Assembly (NCBI GenBank): GCA_963728075.1
Contig: CAVSIP010000001.1
Span: forward strand, 558,001-622,000
DNA from: CAVSIP01 sp963728075
Lineage (GTDB): Bacteria > Actinomycetota > Actinomycetes > JAFAQI01 > DASSKL01
Length of the DNA: 64,000 nt
Direction: 5' to 3'
The notes beneath the pieces are model-generated. The model was given only the letters and a program-made list of their open reading frames with translations. It was not told the origin of the DNA and did not search any database. The translations under genes were made by a program, and so were the position numbers. Below are positions 16,714 to 24,250 of the stretch, one piece after another (the first letter of the stretch is position 1; every line of letters starts with the position of its first letter).

Positions 16714-18537
16714 TCAGTTGGGCGAGCAGGGGCCGTTGGGGAACACCTTCACGCTCGAGCTCCACGTGCCCAGCGTGTGGCGCCTGCCGCCGTCAACCGG
16801 TACGTACGTGCCCGGCTGGTCGTTGAGTGGGGAGTTCTGCGTGGGGCACCACCAGACCGCGCGCACGTCGGACTGGGAGCTCCACTCGAACGGCTTGTTG
16901 TAGTCGATGCGGAACACGGCCGGGGTACCGCCCATCGGCGGTGCGTTGACGAGCCCGTCGTGGATGGACTGCGGGGTGATCCGCGGCCCGGCGTCCTGGA
17001 TGGTGTTGGCCATCACCTGGATGAAGGTCCAGGCGAGGTTGGCGGTCTTGTCCGGCTCACCGGAGTTGCCCACGTCGTGCCAGGCCTTGACGGCGTCGGT
17101 GTCCGAGAACGGGATGGTGTCCGCGAGCAGCGACACGCCGAAGGCGTGGTTCCAGACGTTGGGGTTGTACAGCTGGGCGAGAGCGTCGTAGTCGACGAGC
17201 GCCGCGCCGATGAGGAAGATCTCGGGGTGGTAGGCGTTCTGGTCGCAGGCGTTGGTGAAGAACACCGGGGCGATCGGGTCCGTCCAGGTCGCCACGGTCG
17301 TGACGCCGGCCTGCTTCATCGCGGCGACGGTGGTCTGGCTCTGCTGCTGTGCCGTGTTGATGTCGCTCGCGTAGCTGAACAGCTCCACCTTGCCGCCGCC
17401 GCACGCCTCGACCTTCTTCGCGAACAGCTCGACCGACAGGCGGGTCGTCACGTCGCCCTTGTTCTCCGGGAAGGTCACGCCGAGCTTGCGCTTCGGCGGC
17501 GTCGTCCCGGGCGGTCCCTTCACGTCGACCCCGGCGAACTGCACCGGCTTGCCGGCGAGCTTCTTGCAGTAGTACTCGGCGTTCTGCTCGGCCAGCTCCG
17601 TCCCGTTCATCGAGACCTCGTAGAAGTACGGCGCGAGCTGGTCGTGGTACTGCTCGGGCGCATTGAACCCGGCGAAGTTGACGATGTGGTCGCGGGAGAG
17701 CTGGTAGGCGAACGACGGGTCGGCCGTCGGGAAGATCACGAACGCCGGTTTGAGCTGCTTGGCGATCAGGTCGGCCTCAGCCTTCTCGCACGGCGGGTCC
17801 GGCGGCGTCAGCGAGCACTGCCCCTGGAAGTACGGGTAGTGGCAGTTGCTGCCCTGGGCCTTGCCGGAGTGGTTGCCGGGTCCGTCCAGGCTGACGGCAG
17901 TGCGACCGTAGAACTCGAACCGCTTGTTGATGTACTTCGTGAACGCCTGCATCTCCTGGCAGAACTGGTCGTCGGTGGCGGCGAGGTTCTTCTGGGCGAG
18001 CAGGGCGTTGACCTGGGCGTTGCCCTGGGCGCGGTAGTAGACGAACCGCACCTGCTTGTCGGTGACGCCGGTCATCGTGGCGCCGCCGTTGTCTCCGCCC
18101 TTCCAGACCGGGCGGCACTGGGGTGCGTACGACGTCGGCATGACCTGCAGGCCGTTCTTGTCGCACTTGCTGAGGTCGTTGCTGGCGTAGCCGAACTTGT
18201 TGAGGTTCCCTCCGCCTCCGGTCGTTCCCGTACCGGTGGTTCCGCCGGACGTTCCGCCGGAGGTGGTGGTGCCGCCGGTGGTACCCGAGGTTCCGGAGAC
18301 CGTGGTGGCGTCGCCGCTGCCGCCCGACGTGGTGCCGCTTGCCGTTCCGGTACCGGAGTCGGCGGCGCCGGACTGGTACGAGGTCGTACCCCCTGCGGCG
18401 CCGGTCATCGGGACGCCGGCGGCCGTCTGTGTCGTGTTGCTGTTCGACGGGGCGAGGGCGACGAGCAGGATCTCCACGATCGCGATGAGCAGCAGCGGCG
18501 AGTAGCGCCGGCCGAGGTCGCTCGGACTGCTGGCCAT
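16714..18537 (-). CDS. membrane-anchored HAAT periplasmic-type binding protein 2 (first gene of operon)
   Basis: 607 residues, a tandem paralogue of the protein encoded 21 bases downstream. It has the same N-terminal anchor (YSPLLLIAIVEILLVAL), a Gly/Ser/Thr-rich tether of different sequence, and a closely similar binding domain (shared GGDNGGATMTGVT, LTPPDPPC, SYASDINTAQQQS, KAWHDVGNSGEP). All eleven cysteines of the paralogue have an equivalent here, including one at the extreme C-terminus. ATG 18537 is preceded by GGAGG at the right distance. Two receptors for one permease usually means two ligands or two affinities; which ligands cannot be read. The upstream region holds a perfect CRP-type box. 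Confidence 0.87.
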   Translation of the reverse strand: MASSPSDLGRRYSPLLLIAIVEILLVALAPSNSNTTQTAAGVPMTGAAGGTTSYQSGAADSGTGTASGTTSGGSGDATTVSGTSGTTGGTTTSGGTSGGTTGTGTTGGGGNLNKFGYASNDLSKCDKNGLQVMPTSYAPQCRPVWKGGDNGGATMTGVTDKQVRFVYYRAQGNAQVNALLAQKNLAATDDQFCQEMQAFTKYINKRFEFYGRTAVSLDGPGNHSGKAQGSNCHYPYFQGQCSLTPPDPPCEKAEADLIAKQLKPAFVIFPTADPSFAYQLSRDHIVNFAGFNAPEQYHDQLAPYFYEVSMNGTELAEQNAEYYCKKLAGKPVQFAGVDVKGPPGTTPPKRKLGVTFPENKGDVTTRLSVELFAKKVEACGGGKVELFSYASDINTAQQQSQTTVAAMKQAGVTTVATWTDPIAPVFFTNACDQNAYHPEIFLIGAALVDYDALAQLYNPNVWNHAFGVSLLADTIPFSDTDAVKAWHDVGNSGEPDKTANLAWTFIQVMANTIQDAGPRITPQSIHDGLVNAPPMGGTPAVFRIDYNKPFEWSSQSDVRAVWWCPTQNSPLNDQPGTYVPVDGGRRHTLGTWSSSVKVFPNGPCSPN

Positions 18538-18588
18538 GATGGCCTCCGGGTCGTCACGCAGGGTCTCTGGGGATGCCTAACGAGCCAG

Positions 18589-18626
18589 GTCACGGTCGGT
18601 GACACGTGAATGTGACTCGCATCACA
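18589..18626 (-). promoter_or_regulatory. CRP/GlxR-type operator upstream of the HAAT operon
   Basis: TGTGA-CTCGCA-TCACA at 18611-18626 is an exact match to the cAMP-receptor-protein consensus (TGTGA-N6-TCACA), as bound by actinobacterial Crp/GlxR proteins. Its centre is about 81 bases upstream of the ATG at 18537, a plausible activator position. A second dyad, GTCAC-N5-GTGAC, at 18589-18603 lies just downstream of it. No clear -35/-10 pair stands out. A GGGGG/CCCCC hairpin at 18664-18679 between this site and the ClC gene could end that gene's transcript. Confidence 0.7.
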
Positions 18627-18686
18627 GCGGCCCAACGTAGGCGCCCGGAATACCCGTGTCTACGGGGGTTCGTGCCCCCCCGAGAG

Positions 18687-20780
18687 CTAGACGAGACCGG
18701 GCTCGGGGGCCCGGGAGCTGTCGAGCTCTGGGCCGATGAGGTCCTGCAGCGCGGGCTCCTCGTCCGGGCGCGTGAGGACGCTGATGACGTCGTCCGGCTG
18801 CAGCACCGTCTCCCCTTCCGCGAAGACGAGCTGGTTCCCCCGCAGCACGGTGACCACGACCGTGGAGCGGGGCAGGGCGAGGTCGCCGATGCGCTGTCCG
18901 GCGACGGCGGAGCCGTCGCGCACGTGCAGCTCCACGAGTGAGGTGCCCTTGGCCGCCCGCCCGAGCCGCCGGACGGACAGGCGCAGCGCCATCCGGTACC
19001 CGCGGACGAGGTCACCGGTGCCGATGATGCCCAGGACGTGCATCCGGGAGTCCAGCACGGGTACCCATGCCCCACGGCTGGTCGCGAGGGCCTCGATCGC
19101 CGCGTCCAGAGCCGCGTCCGCCGGAACGGTCATCGCCTGTCCGTCCGCGAGCCGCCCCACCGGTGTCGTGGGGTCGTCGACGACCCGCACGGCGAGGGCG
19201 CTCTTCTGGATGCTCCCCACGAACACGCCGGCCGAGTCGACGACGGGAGCGCCCGGGAGCCGCGCGTCGAGCAGTCGCTCGAGTGCCTCGGCGGCGGGCA
19301 GCCCCGCACGCAGCACGAGGCGCGGTGCGGCCATGACGTCCCCTATCGGCACGGACGTGGCCAAGGGCAGGCCGAACTGGAACCGGTGCGCCGGGGAGTC
19401 GGCCCGCGTGCGCAGCTGGCTGCGGTAGATCGTGGTGTCTCCGACGACGAGGACGGCGAGGGCGACCGCGACCATGGCCGGCGCCAGCAGCGCGAGGTTC
19501 CCCGTCATCTCCGCGACCATGAGCATGACGGCGAGCGGGGCGTGAGCGACGGCACCGAAGCAGGCGATCATCCCGACGATGACGAACGGTCCGGGCGAGT
19601 GCGGCAGCCCGGCGGCCGGCGTCAGCAGCCGCCACAGGGCGGCGCCGGTGGCCCCGCCGATGACCATGCCCGGGCCGAAGATGCCGCCGCTGCCGCCGGA
19701 TCCGATCGACAGCGACGTGGCGACGATCTTGGCGAGCGGCAGGGCGAGGATCGCCACGATGGACATCTGGCCCAACCGGTCGGAGCTCATCTCCTGCTGG
19801 ATGGCGCCGTACCCGGTTCCGAGAGCACCGGGCACGGCGAGCCCGATGAGTCCGACAGCGACACCGGCCAGCCCCGGCAGCAGCCAGCGCGGCGCGGTGA
19901 GGCCGCGGAAGAAGTCCACCGCCCGGTAGAACGCCACGGCGTACAACCGGCCCATGCCCCCGGCGATCAGGCCGAGGAGGGCGAAGTACGCCAGGTAGCT
20001 GACGTGCTCGAACCGGTAGGCCGTGTGGTAGCCGAAGATCGGGCCGAAGCCCTCCACCGACCCGTACATCGCGAAGGCCACGATCGAGGCGATCACCGAC
20101 GGGATGAGCGCCTCGAACTCGACGTCGTCGCGGTAGAGCAGCTCTGCGCCGAGCACCGCACCGCCCAGCGGCGCTCGGAAGATGGCACCGATCCCGGACG
20201 CGATGCCGGCGGAGACGGCGATGCGGGCGTCGGCCGGAGTGAGGTTGAGGGAGCGGGCGAGGATCGAGCCGAAGCTCGCGGAGATCTGCGCGGTCGGGCC
20301 CTCCCGGCCGCCGGACCCGCCGCTGCCGATGGTGATGGCCGAGGCCACGATCTTGACCGCGGCGACCCGGCCGCGCATGCCCCGCGGGTTGTGGTGCACG
20401 GCGTCGATGGCCGCGTCGGTGCCGTGCCCCTCCGCCTCCGGCGCCAGGCCGAAGACCAGGATCCCGGCGACCAGGCCACCGGTGCCCACGACGAGCGGCA
20501 CCGCCCACGGACGCGCGAACCCGCTGGCCGCGTGGATGCCGCCCTCTCCCGCCGTGCCGGCCGGGTGGTAGCCGCCCACCGTGCCGAGGATGAACCTCGT
20601 GGCGGCGTCGAGTGCCTCGAAGAAGACGATGGCGCCGGTGCCGGCGACGATCCCGATGATCACACCGAGGATCAGCCAGCGCCGGATGTAGCTCGTGGTG
20701 CGGAGCCCGGCCAGTGCCGTGCCGACCGCACGTCGGACCCGAAGCCGGGCCTTGAGCACGGGTAGTGGCAGCTGGCTCAT
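18687..20780 (-). CDS. ClC-type chloride channel/antiporter with CBS and TrkA-C domains
   Basis: 697 residues from ATG 20780, chosen because it gives an ATGA overlap with the MarR stop and a GGGATGG site; an ATG nine bases earlier is possible. The ClC core (about 35-450) has the selectivity motif GSGGSGG, the gating glutamate in GREGP (about E160) and GGIFGPG. Two CBS domains (about 475-600) follow, then a C-terminal RCK/TrkA-C domain (about 615-690, RIGDLALPRSTVVVTVLRG). It moves chloride, usually coupled to protons, across the cytoplasmic membrane, and the CBS and RCK parts suggest nucleotide or ligand gating. A ClC with both CBS and RCK_C is less common than the bare channel. It is co-transcribed with a MarR regulator. 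Confidence 0.92.
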   Translation of the reverse strand: MSQLPLPVLKARLRVRRAVGTALAGLRTTSYIRRWLILGVIIGIVAGTGAIVFFEALDAATRFILGTVGGYHPAGTAGEGGIHAASGFARPWAVPLVVGTGGLVAGILVFGLAPEAEGHGTDAAIDAVHHNPRGMRGRVAAVKIVASAITIGSGGSGGREGPTAQISASFGSILARSLNLTPADARIAVSAGIASGIGAIFRAPLGGAVLGAELLYRDDVEFEALIPSVIASIVAFAMYGSVEGFGPIFGYHTAYRFEHVSYLAYFALLGLIAGGMGRLYAVAFYRAVDFFRGLTAPRWLLPGLAGVAVGLIGLAVPGALGTGYGAIQQEMSSDRLGQMSIVAILALPLAKIVATSLSIGSGGSGGIFGPGMVIGGATGAALWRLLTPAAGLPHSPGPFVIVGMIACFGAVAHAPLAVMLMVAEMTGNLALLAPAMVAVALAVLVVGDTTIYRSQLRTRADSPAHRFQFGLPLATSVPIGDVMAAPRLVLRAGLPAAEALERLLDARLPGAPVVDSAGVFVGSIQKSALAVRVVDDPTTPVGRLADGQAMTVPADAALDAAIEALATSRGAWVPVLDSRMHVLGIIGTGDLVRGYRMALRLSVRRLGRAAKGTSLVELHVRDGSAVAGQRIGDLALPRSTVVVTVLRGNQLVFAEGETVLQPDDVISVLTRPDEEPALQDLIGPELDSSRAPEPGLV

Positions 20781-21259
20781 CGCGTCCATCCCATCGACCA
20801 GTCCTGCTCCGGCACCTCACCGGCAGCGTCAGCGAAGGCGCGCAGAGCGGTCACCACACGCGGGCGGGCGTCCGGTGGCATCGCGCGCAGGATCCTGCGG
20901 ACCTCCGCGCGCCGCCGCCTGGTCACGTCGCCCACCAGCCGCCGGCCGTCGTCGGACAGCGCCACCTGGACCGTGCGCCGGTCCGCGGGCATCCGGTGGC
21001 GGCGGACGAGCCGCTTGCGGTTGAGCCGGTCGCACATGCGGGTCGCGGTCGAGGGGTTCACCTCGAGGGCGCCGGCCAGGTCGGCCACCTTCAGCGGCCC
21101 CCGGGCGGCGAGCTCCACCAGGGCCCGGTACTGCGGGAGGGTCACGTCCGCGTCGGCGGCTGCCAGTGACCGGGCGGCCACGCCGACGAGCGCTCGGCTC
21201 GCGGCGAGCACCGCGTCCACGAGGGCGTCGTCGCTCGCCGGCCCGGGTGACGACTGCAC
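20777..21259 (-). CDS. MarR-family transcriptional regulator
   Basis: 160 residues. The winged helix-turn-helix is plain: LPQYRALVELAARGPLKVADLAGALEV, recognition helix NPSTATRMCDRLNRKRLVRR, wing MPADRRTVQVALSDDGRRL (read as separate elements). Flanking helices dimerise. MarR proteins usually repress their own operon and release DNA on binding phenolics or other small ligands. Its gene starts the operon that ends with the ClC channel, so it probably controls both. An imperfect dyad sits in the promoter at 21270-21287. It is the only DNA-binding transcription factor in the window. Confidence 0.93.
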   Translation of the reverse strand: MQSSPGPASDDALVDAVLAASRALVGVAARSLAAADADVTLPQYRALVELAARGPLKVADLAGALEVNPSTATRMCDRLNRKRLVRRHRMPADRRTVQVALSDDGRRLVGDVTRRRRAEVRRILRAMPPDARPRVVTALRAFADAAGEVPEQDWSMGWTR

Positions 21260-21269
21260 ACCACCATTG

Positions 21270-21287
21270 TTGCACTATGCATGCGAA
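21270..21287. promoter_or_regulatory. putative MarR operator/promoter
   Basis: TTGCAC-TATGCA-TGCGAA is an imperfect 6-6-6 dyad (5 of 6 arm bases match) containing the palindrome TGCATGC-like core. It starts 11 bases upstream of the MarR start codon. Dyads of the TTGCA...TGCAA type are typical MarR targets. The nitroreductase gene diverges from the same 96-bp region, so it may be co-regulated. Confidence 0.4.
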
Positions 21288-21355
21288 TTGCGGGGAGACC
21301 CTCGCTCTCGCCGGCGGCGGCTTGACAGGATGAGCCGACCGATCGAGGAGGAAGC

Positions 21356-22018
21356 GTGGACCTGTACGAGGCGCTGTACACCACTCGCGCGCACCGCCGG
21401 GTGCGCCCCGATGCCGTAGCCGCTGACGTGCAGGCGCGGATCCTGGACGCCGCCGTACGCGCGCCGAGTGGGGGGAACAGCCAGGACTGGCGCTTCCTGC
21501 TCGTCGACGCGCCGGAGACGAAGGCGGCGCTCGGCCCGCTCTACCGGCACAGCATCGAGCAGCTGTGGGCCACCGTGTACGCCGACCGGATCGCGGCGGC
21601 GGAGGCGGCGCCGGACCGGCCGGAGAGCGCGTCCCTGCAGAAGGTCGTGCGGTCCGCGCAGCACCTGGCGGACCACTTCGAGGAGGTGCCGCTCTACTTG
21701 CTGGCGTTCTCCCGGTTCGACCCGAGCGGCGGTTCGATCTACCCGGCGGTGTGGAGCGCGATGCTCGCCGCACGCGCCGAGGGCGTGGGCAGCGCGCTCA
21801 CGACCGTGCTGAGCTTCTTCCACCACGACGAGGTCCTCGACGTGCTGGGGGTGCCCACCGACCAGGGGTGGCGGATGGCCTGCTGCGTGTCCATGGGCTA
21901 CCCGACCGGGCGCTGGGGCGTGGCCGAGCGGCGGCCCGTGCACGAGGTGACCTACCGCAACCGGTGGGGCCAGGCCCCGGACTTCGAGGTCCCGGAGCCG
22001 CTGTGGCCGCCGGCCTGA
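21356..22018 (+). CDS. nitroreductase-family flavoprotein
   Basis: 220 residues from GTG 21356 with GAGGAGGAAGC just upstream. The family signature is present: an N-terminal arginine cluster TTRAHRRVRPDAV that binds FMN phosphate, RAPSGGNSQDWRFLLV, and a C-terminal MACCVSMGYPTGRWG. Such enzymes are FMN-dependent and use NAD(P)H or F420-type donors to reduce nitroaromatics, quinones or related compounds in the cytosol. It diverges from the marR-clc operon and may answer to the same regulator, which would fit MarR control of a detoxifying enzyme. The physiological substrate is unknown. Confidence 0.88.
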   Translation: MDLYEALYTTRAHRRVRPDAVAADVQARILDAAVRAPSGGNSQDWRFLLVDAPETKAALGPLYRHSIEQLWATVYADRIAAAEAAPDRPESASLQKVVRSAQHLADHFEEVPLYLLAFSRFDPSGGSIYPAVWSAMLAARAEGVGSALTTVLSFFHHDEVLDVLGVPTDQGWRMACCVSMGYPTGRWGVAERRPVHEVTYRNRWGQAPDFEVPEPLWPPA

Positions 22019-22022
22019 CCGG

Positions 22023-22859
22023 TTAGAGCCCCTCCGGGGCGGGCAGCAGGTCGTCGAAGACCGGGTCGCGGCCCTCCGCCTTGGCCTGGAAGCTCTCCAT
22101 CATGTCGGCAGGCTGGAACATCCCGGTCTGCCACGTGGCGATGAACTCCAGTCCCTCGTCGACGGAGTGGTCGCGCGCGTGGACGAGGCTCGCCTTGCTG
22201 CCCCAGACGGCCAGCGGGCTCTTCGCGGCGATCTCCCGGGCGGTCCCGAGCACGGCGTCGAGCATCTGCTGCTGGTCGGCGTAGACCTCGTTGACGAGGC
22301 CGACCTCGCGGGCCCGGTCCGCGGGCATCCGCCGGCCGGTGTACGCCAGCTCGCGGACCACGCCGTCCGGCATGATCCTGGGCAGCCGCTGCAGGCTGCC
22401 GACGTCGGCCGTCATCCCGATGTTGATCTCCTGGATGACGAAGAACGCGTCCCGGGTCGCGTACCGCATGTCGCAGGCCGCCACCAGGTCGAGCGCGCCG
22501 CCCACGCAGCCACCGTGGATCGCAGCGAGCACGGGGACGCGAGCCCGCTCGAGGCTGCTCAGCGCGTCCTGCAGCCGTCGCGCGGCGAGCCGGACCTGCG
22601 CGTGCCGGCGCCCGGCCTCAGCCTGCTGACCGCCGAGCCCGCCGGAGGTGAACACGGCCAGGTCCATCCCGGCGCTGAAGTGCTTGCCGGTGCTGGACAG
22701 CACGATGGCGCGGGCCGAGGCCGCGTCGCTGATCCCCGTGACGATCTCGGGCAGCTCCCGCCAGAACTCGGGGACCATGGTGTTGAGCTCGTCCGGGCGC
22801 TTCAGCACCACGTGGGCGACGCGGTCGGTGATGTCGACGTCGAAGCAGCGGTAGGCCAT
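22023..22859 (-). CDS. crotonase: delta3,5-delta2,4-dienoyl-CoA isomerase-like
   Basis: 278 residues. The oxyanion-hole segment FSAGMDLAVF and the helix GGCVGGALDLVAACD are crotonase hallmarks. The stretch IQEINIGMTADVGSLQRLPR closely matches peroxisomal ECH1 dienoyl-CoA isomerases, including their catalytic glutamate (QE) and aspartate (AD). It therefore probably isomerises 3,5-dienoyl-CoA to 2,4-dienoyl-CoA during oxidation of unsaturated fatty acids. The ATG at 22859 starts MAYRCFDVDITDRVAHV. It ends 4 bases from the convergent nitroreductase gene. It stands apart from other lipid genes in the window. Confidence 0.87.
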   Translation of the reverse strand: MAYRCFDVDITDRVAHVVLKRPDELNTMVPEFWRELPEIVTGISDAASARAIVLSSTGKHFSAGMDLAVFTSGGLGGQQAEAGRRHAQVRLAARRLQDALSSLERARVPVLAAIHGGCVGGALDLVAACDMRYATRDAFFVIQEINIGMTADVGSLQRLPRIMPDGVVRELAYTGRRMPADRAREVGLVNEVYADQQQMLDAVLGTAREIAAKSPLAVWGSKASLVHARDHSVDEGLEFIATWQTGMFQPADMMESFQAKAEGRDPVFDDLLPAPEGL

Positions 22860-22876
22860 GGCCGGACGCTAGCGGG

Positions 22877-24151
22877 TCAGCCCGGCCGCTCCGTCGCGTA
22901 CTCCCCGGTGAGCTCGCGGGCGCGCGCCCGCAGCGCGTCCGCGTGCTCCTGCAGCCGGTGGGCGCGCTCGTCGATCGCTCGCTCGCGCGCGTCCAGCTCG
23001 GCGTCGTGCCCGCGGAAGTAGTGCTCCTGCTCCGCCTGGGGACGGGCGGCCATGTGCTCGGCCTCCGCCGACCGGTGCCTGGCGATGTCGTCCTGCAGCT
23101 CGCAGAGCCGGTCCACGTGCTCGTCGATGCGGTCGAGGTCGTGCTGGATCTGCGCGCGGTCCTTCTCGGCCACCCCGGGGCCGGCCTGCAGGTGCCGGTC
23201 GAAGGCGTCGAGGTCGGTGTGCAGGCGCTCGAGGTCGCGCTCGAGCTGCTCCTCGGTCCGGTACGCCTGGCCCTCCTCCTGGCGGCGCTCCAGCCGGTGC
23301 AGCTGTCCGGTCACGAGCGGGGAGCTGGCGAGGACGATGATCCCCGCAATCATGACACCGATGCCGACGACCTCGACGGCGAAGGGGAACGGGGCGAGGC
23401 GGATCGAGCCGCCGAGCACGCCGACACCGACCGCGATGCCCACGATCGGCTCCGCGGTGACCAGGGCGGGGAACGACGCGGGCAGTGGCGCCACCTCGTA
23501 GGCGCTCTGCACCAGCAGCGTCCCGTAGAGCGCGGTCACGAGCACCGCGTAGGTCTGCCACGACTGCAGCAGCTGGGGGATGCCCTCGTTGCGGAAGATC
23601 TGCATGGCGCTGTGGGTCAACGCCGCCTGGAGGCCGAAGAGCAGGCCGGCGCCGCCCGCCAGCAGCACCGCCTGGCGGACCGCATCCATCCGCTTCGCCG
23701 CGAGCATCATGATCGTCGCGAGCCCGACGATGGTCCCGCCGGCGATGATCCAGCTGCCCACCGGCGTGTTGCCGACCTCGCCCTGGTGCGGGTTGCCGGC
23801 GATCACGAACATCGCCAGTCCCACTGCGGTGAGGATCGCGCCCGTCCAGTCCCGCCGGGGCACGGAGTGCTTGCTCCAGGCGGCGGCCAGCGGCAGCGCG
23901 AAGAGCAGCCGGACCACGAACAACGGCTCGACCAGCGCCACGCTGCCGCGCGCCAGGGCGTTCGCGGACAGCAGGTTGCCGACGACGGAGAACCCGACGC
24001 CGATCAGCCACAGGCGTTGGCGGACGAGCCAGAACAGCAGCCGGAAGGACAGGTTGTCCTCCGGCGGCGCTTGGGCAGCGGCGCGCTGCTGCACGACGGA
24101 CCCGGTGCCGAAGAGCAGCGCCGCGAGGATGGCGAGGACGTAGACCGACAT
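22877..24151 (-). CDS. NIPA/DMT-type transporter with C-terminal coiled-coil tail
   Basis: 424 residues from ATG 24151 (MSVYVLAILAALLFGTG). Residues 1-300 carry nine or ten hydrophobic segments, with the opening GTGSVVQQRAA typical of actinobacterial NIPA-like members of the drug/metabolite superfamily (magnesium or metabolite transport). The last 120 residues are soluble and strongly charged, with heptad-like spacing (LERRQEEGQAYRTEEQLERD, LDRIDEHVDRL, LDARERAIDERAHRLQEHAD), so a cytoplasmic coiled coil is expected. Such a tail is not part of the core family and may mediate oligomerisation or sensing. The start excludes an arginine- and proline-rich upstream extension that overlaps the divergent MFS gene. 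Confidence 0.8.
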   Translation of the reverse strand: MSVYVLAILAALLFGTGSVVQQRAAAQAPPEDNLSFRLLFWLVRQRLWLIGVGFSVVGNLLSANALARGSVALVEPLFVVRLLFALPLAAAWSKHSVPRRDWTGAILTAVGLAMFVIAGNPHQGEVGNTPVGSWIIAGGTIVGLATIMMLAAKRMDAVRQAVLLAGGAGLLFGLQAALTHSAMQIFRNEGIPQLLQSWQTYAVLVTALYGTLLVQSAYEVAPLPASFPALVTAEPIVGIAVGVGVLGGSIRLAPFPFAVEVVGIGVMIAGIIVLASSPLVTGQLHRLERRQEEGQAYRTEEQLERDLERLHTDLDAFDRHLQAGPGVAEKDRAQIQHDLDRIDEHVDRLCELQDDIARHRSAEAEHMAARPQAEQEHYFRGHDAELDARERAIDERAHRLQEHADALRARARELTGEYATERPG

Positions 24152-24250
24152 CGCAGGTGGAGTACCCCGTCCGAGCGCGGGTTTGCACACCGCCGTTCGT
24201 CCCGTCGGCAGCGTCCGGGTGCCTGCGGGGACGACGGGTACGCCGAGGAC

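Noticed and set aside
15052..18609. Long plus-strand open frames opposite both binding-protein genes
   Set aside because: They mirror each other only because the real genes are paralogues. Their text (VVGDEHGL, RGVDVARV and similar) shows no fold signature and no ribosome-binding site.
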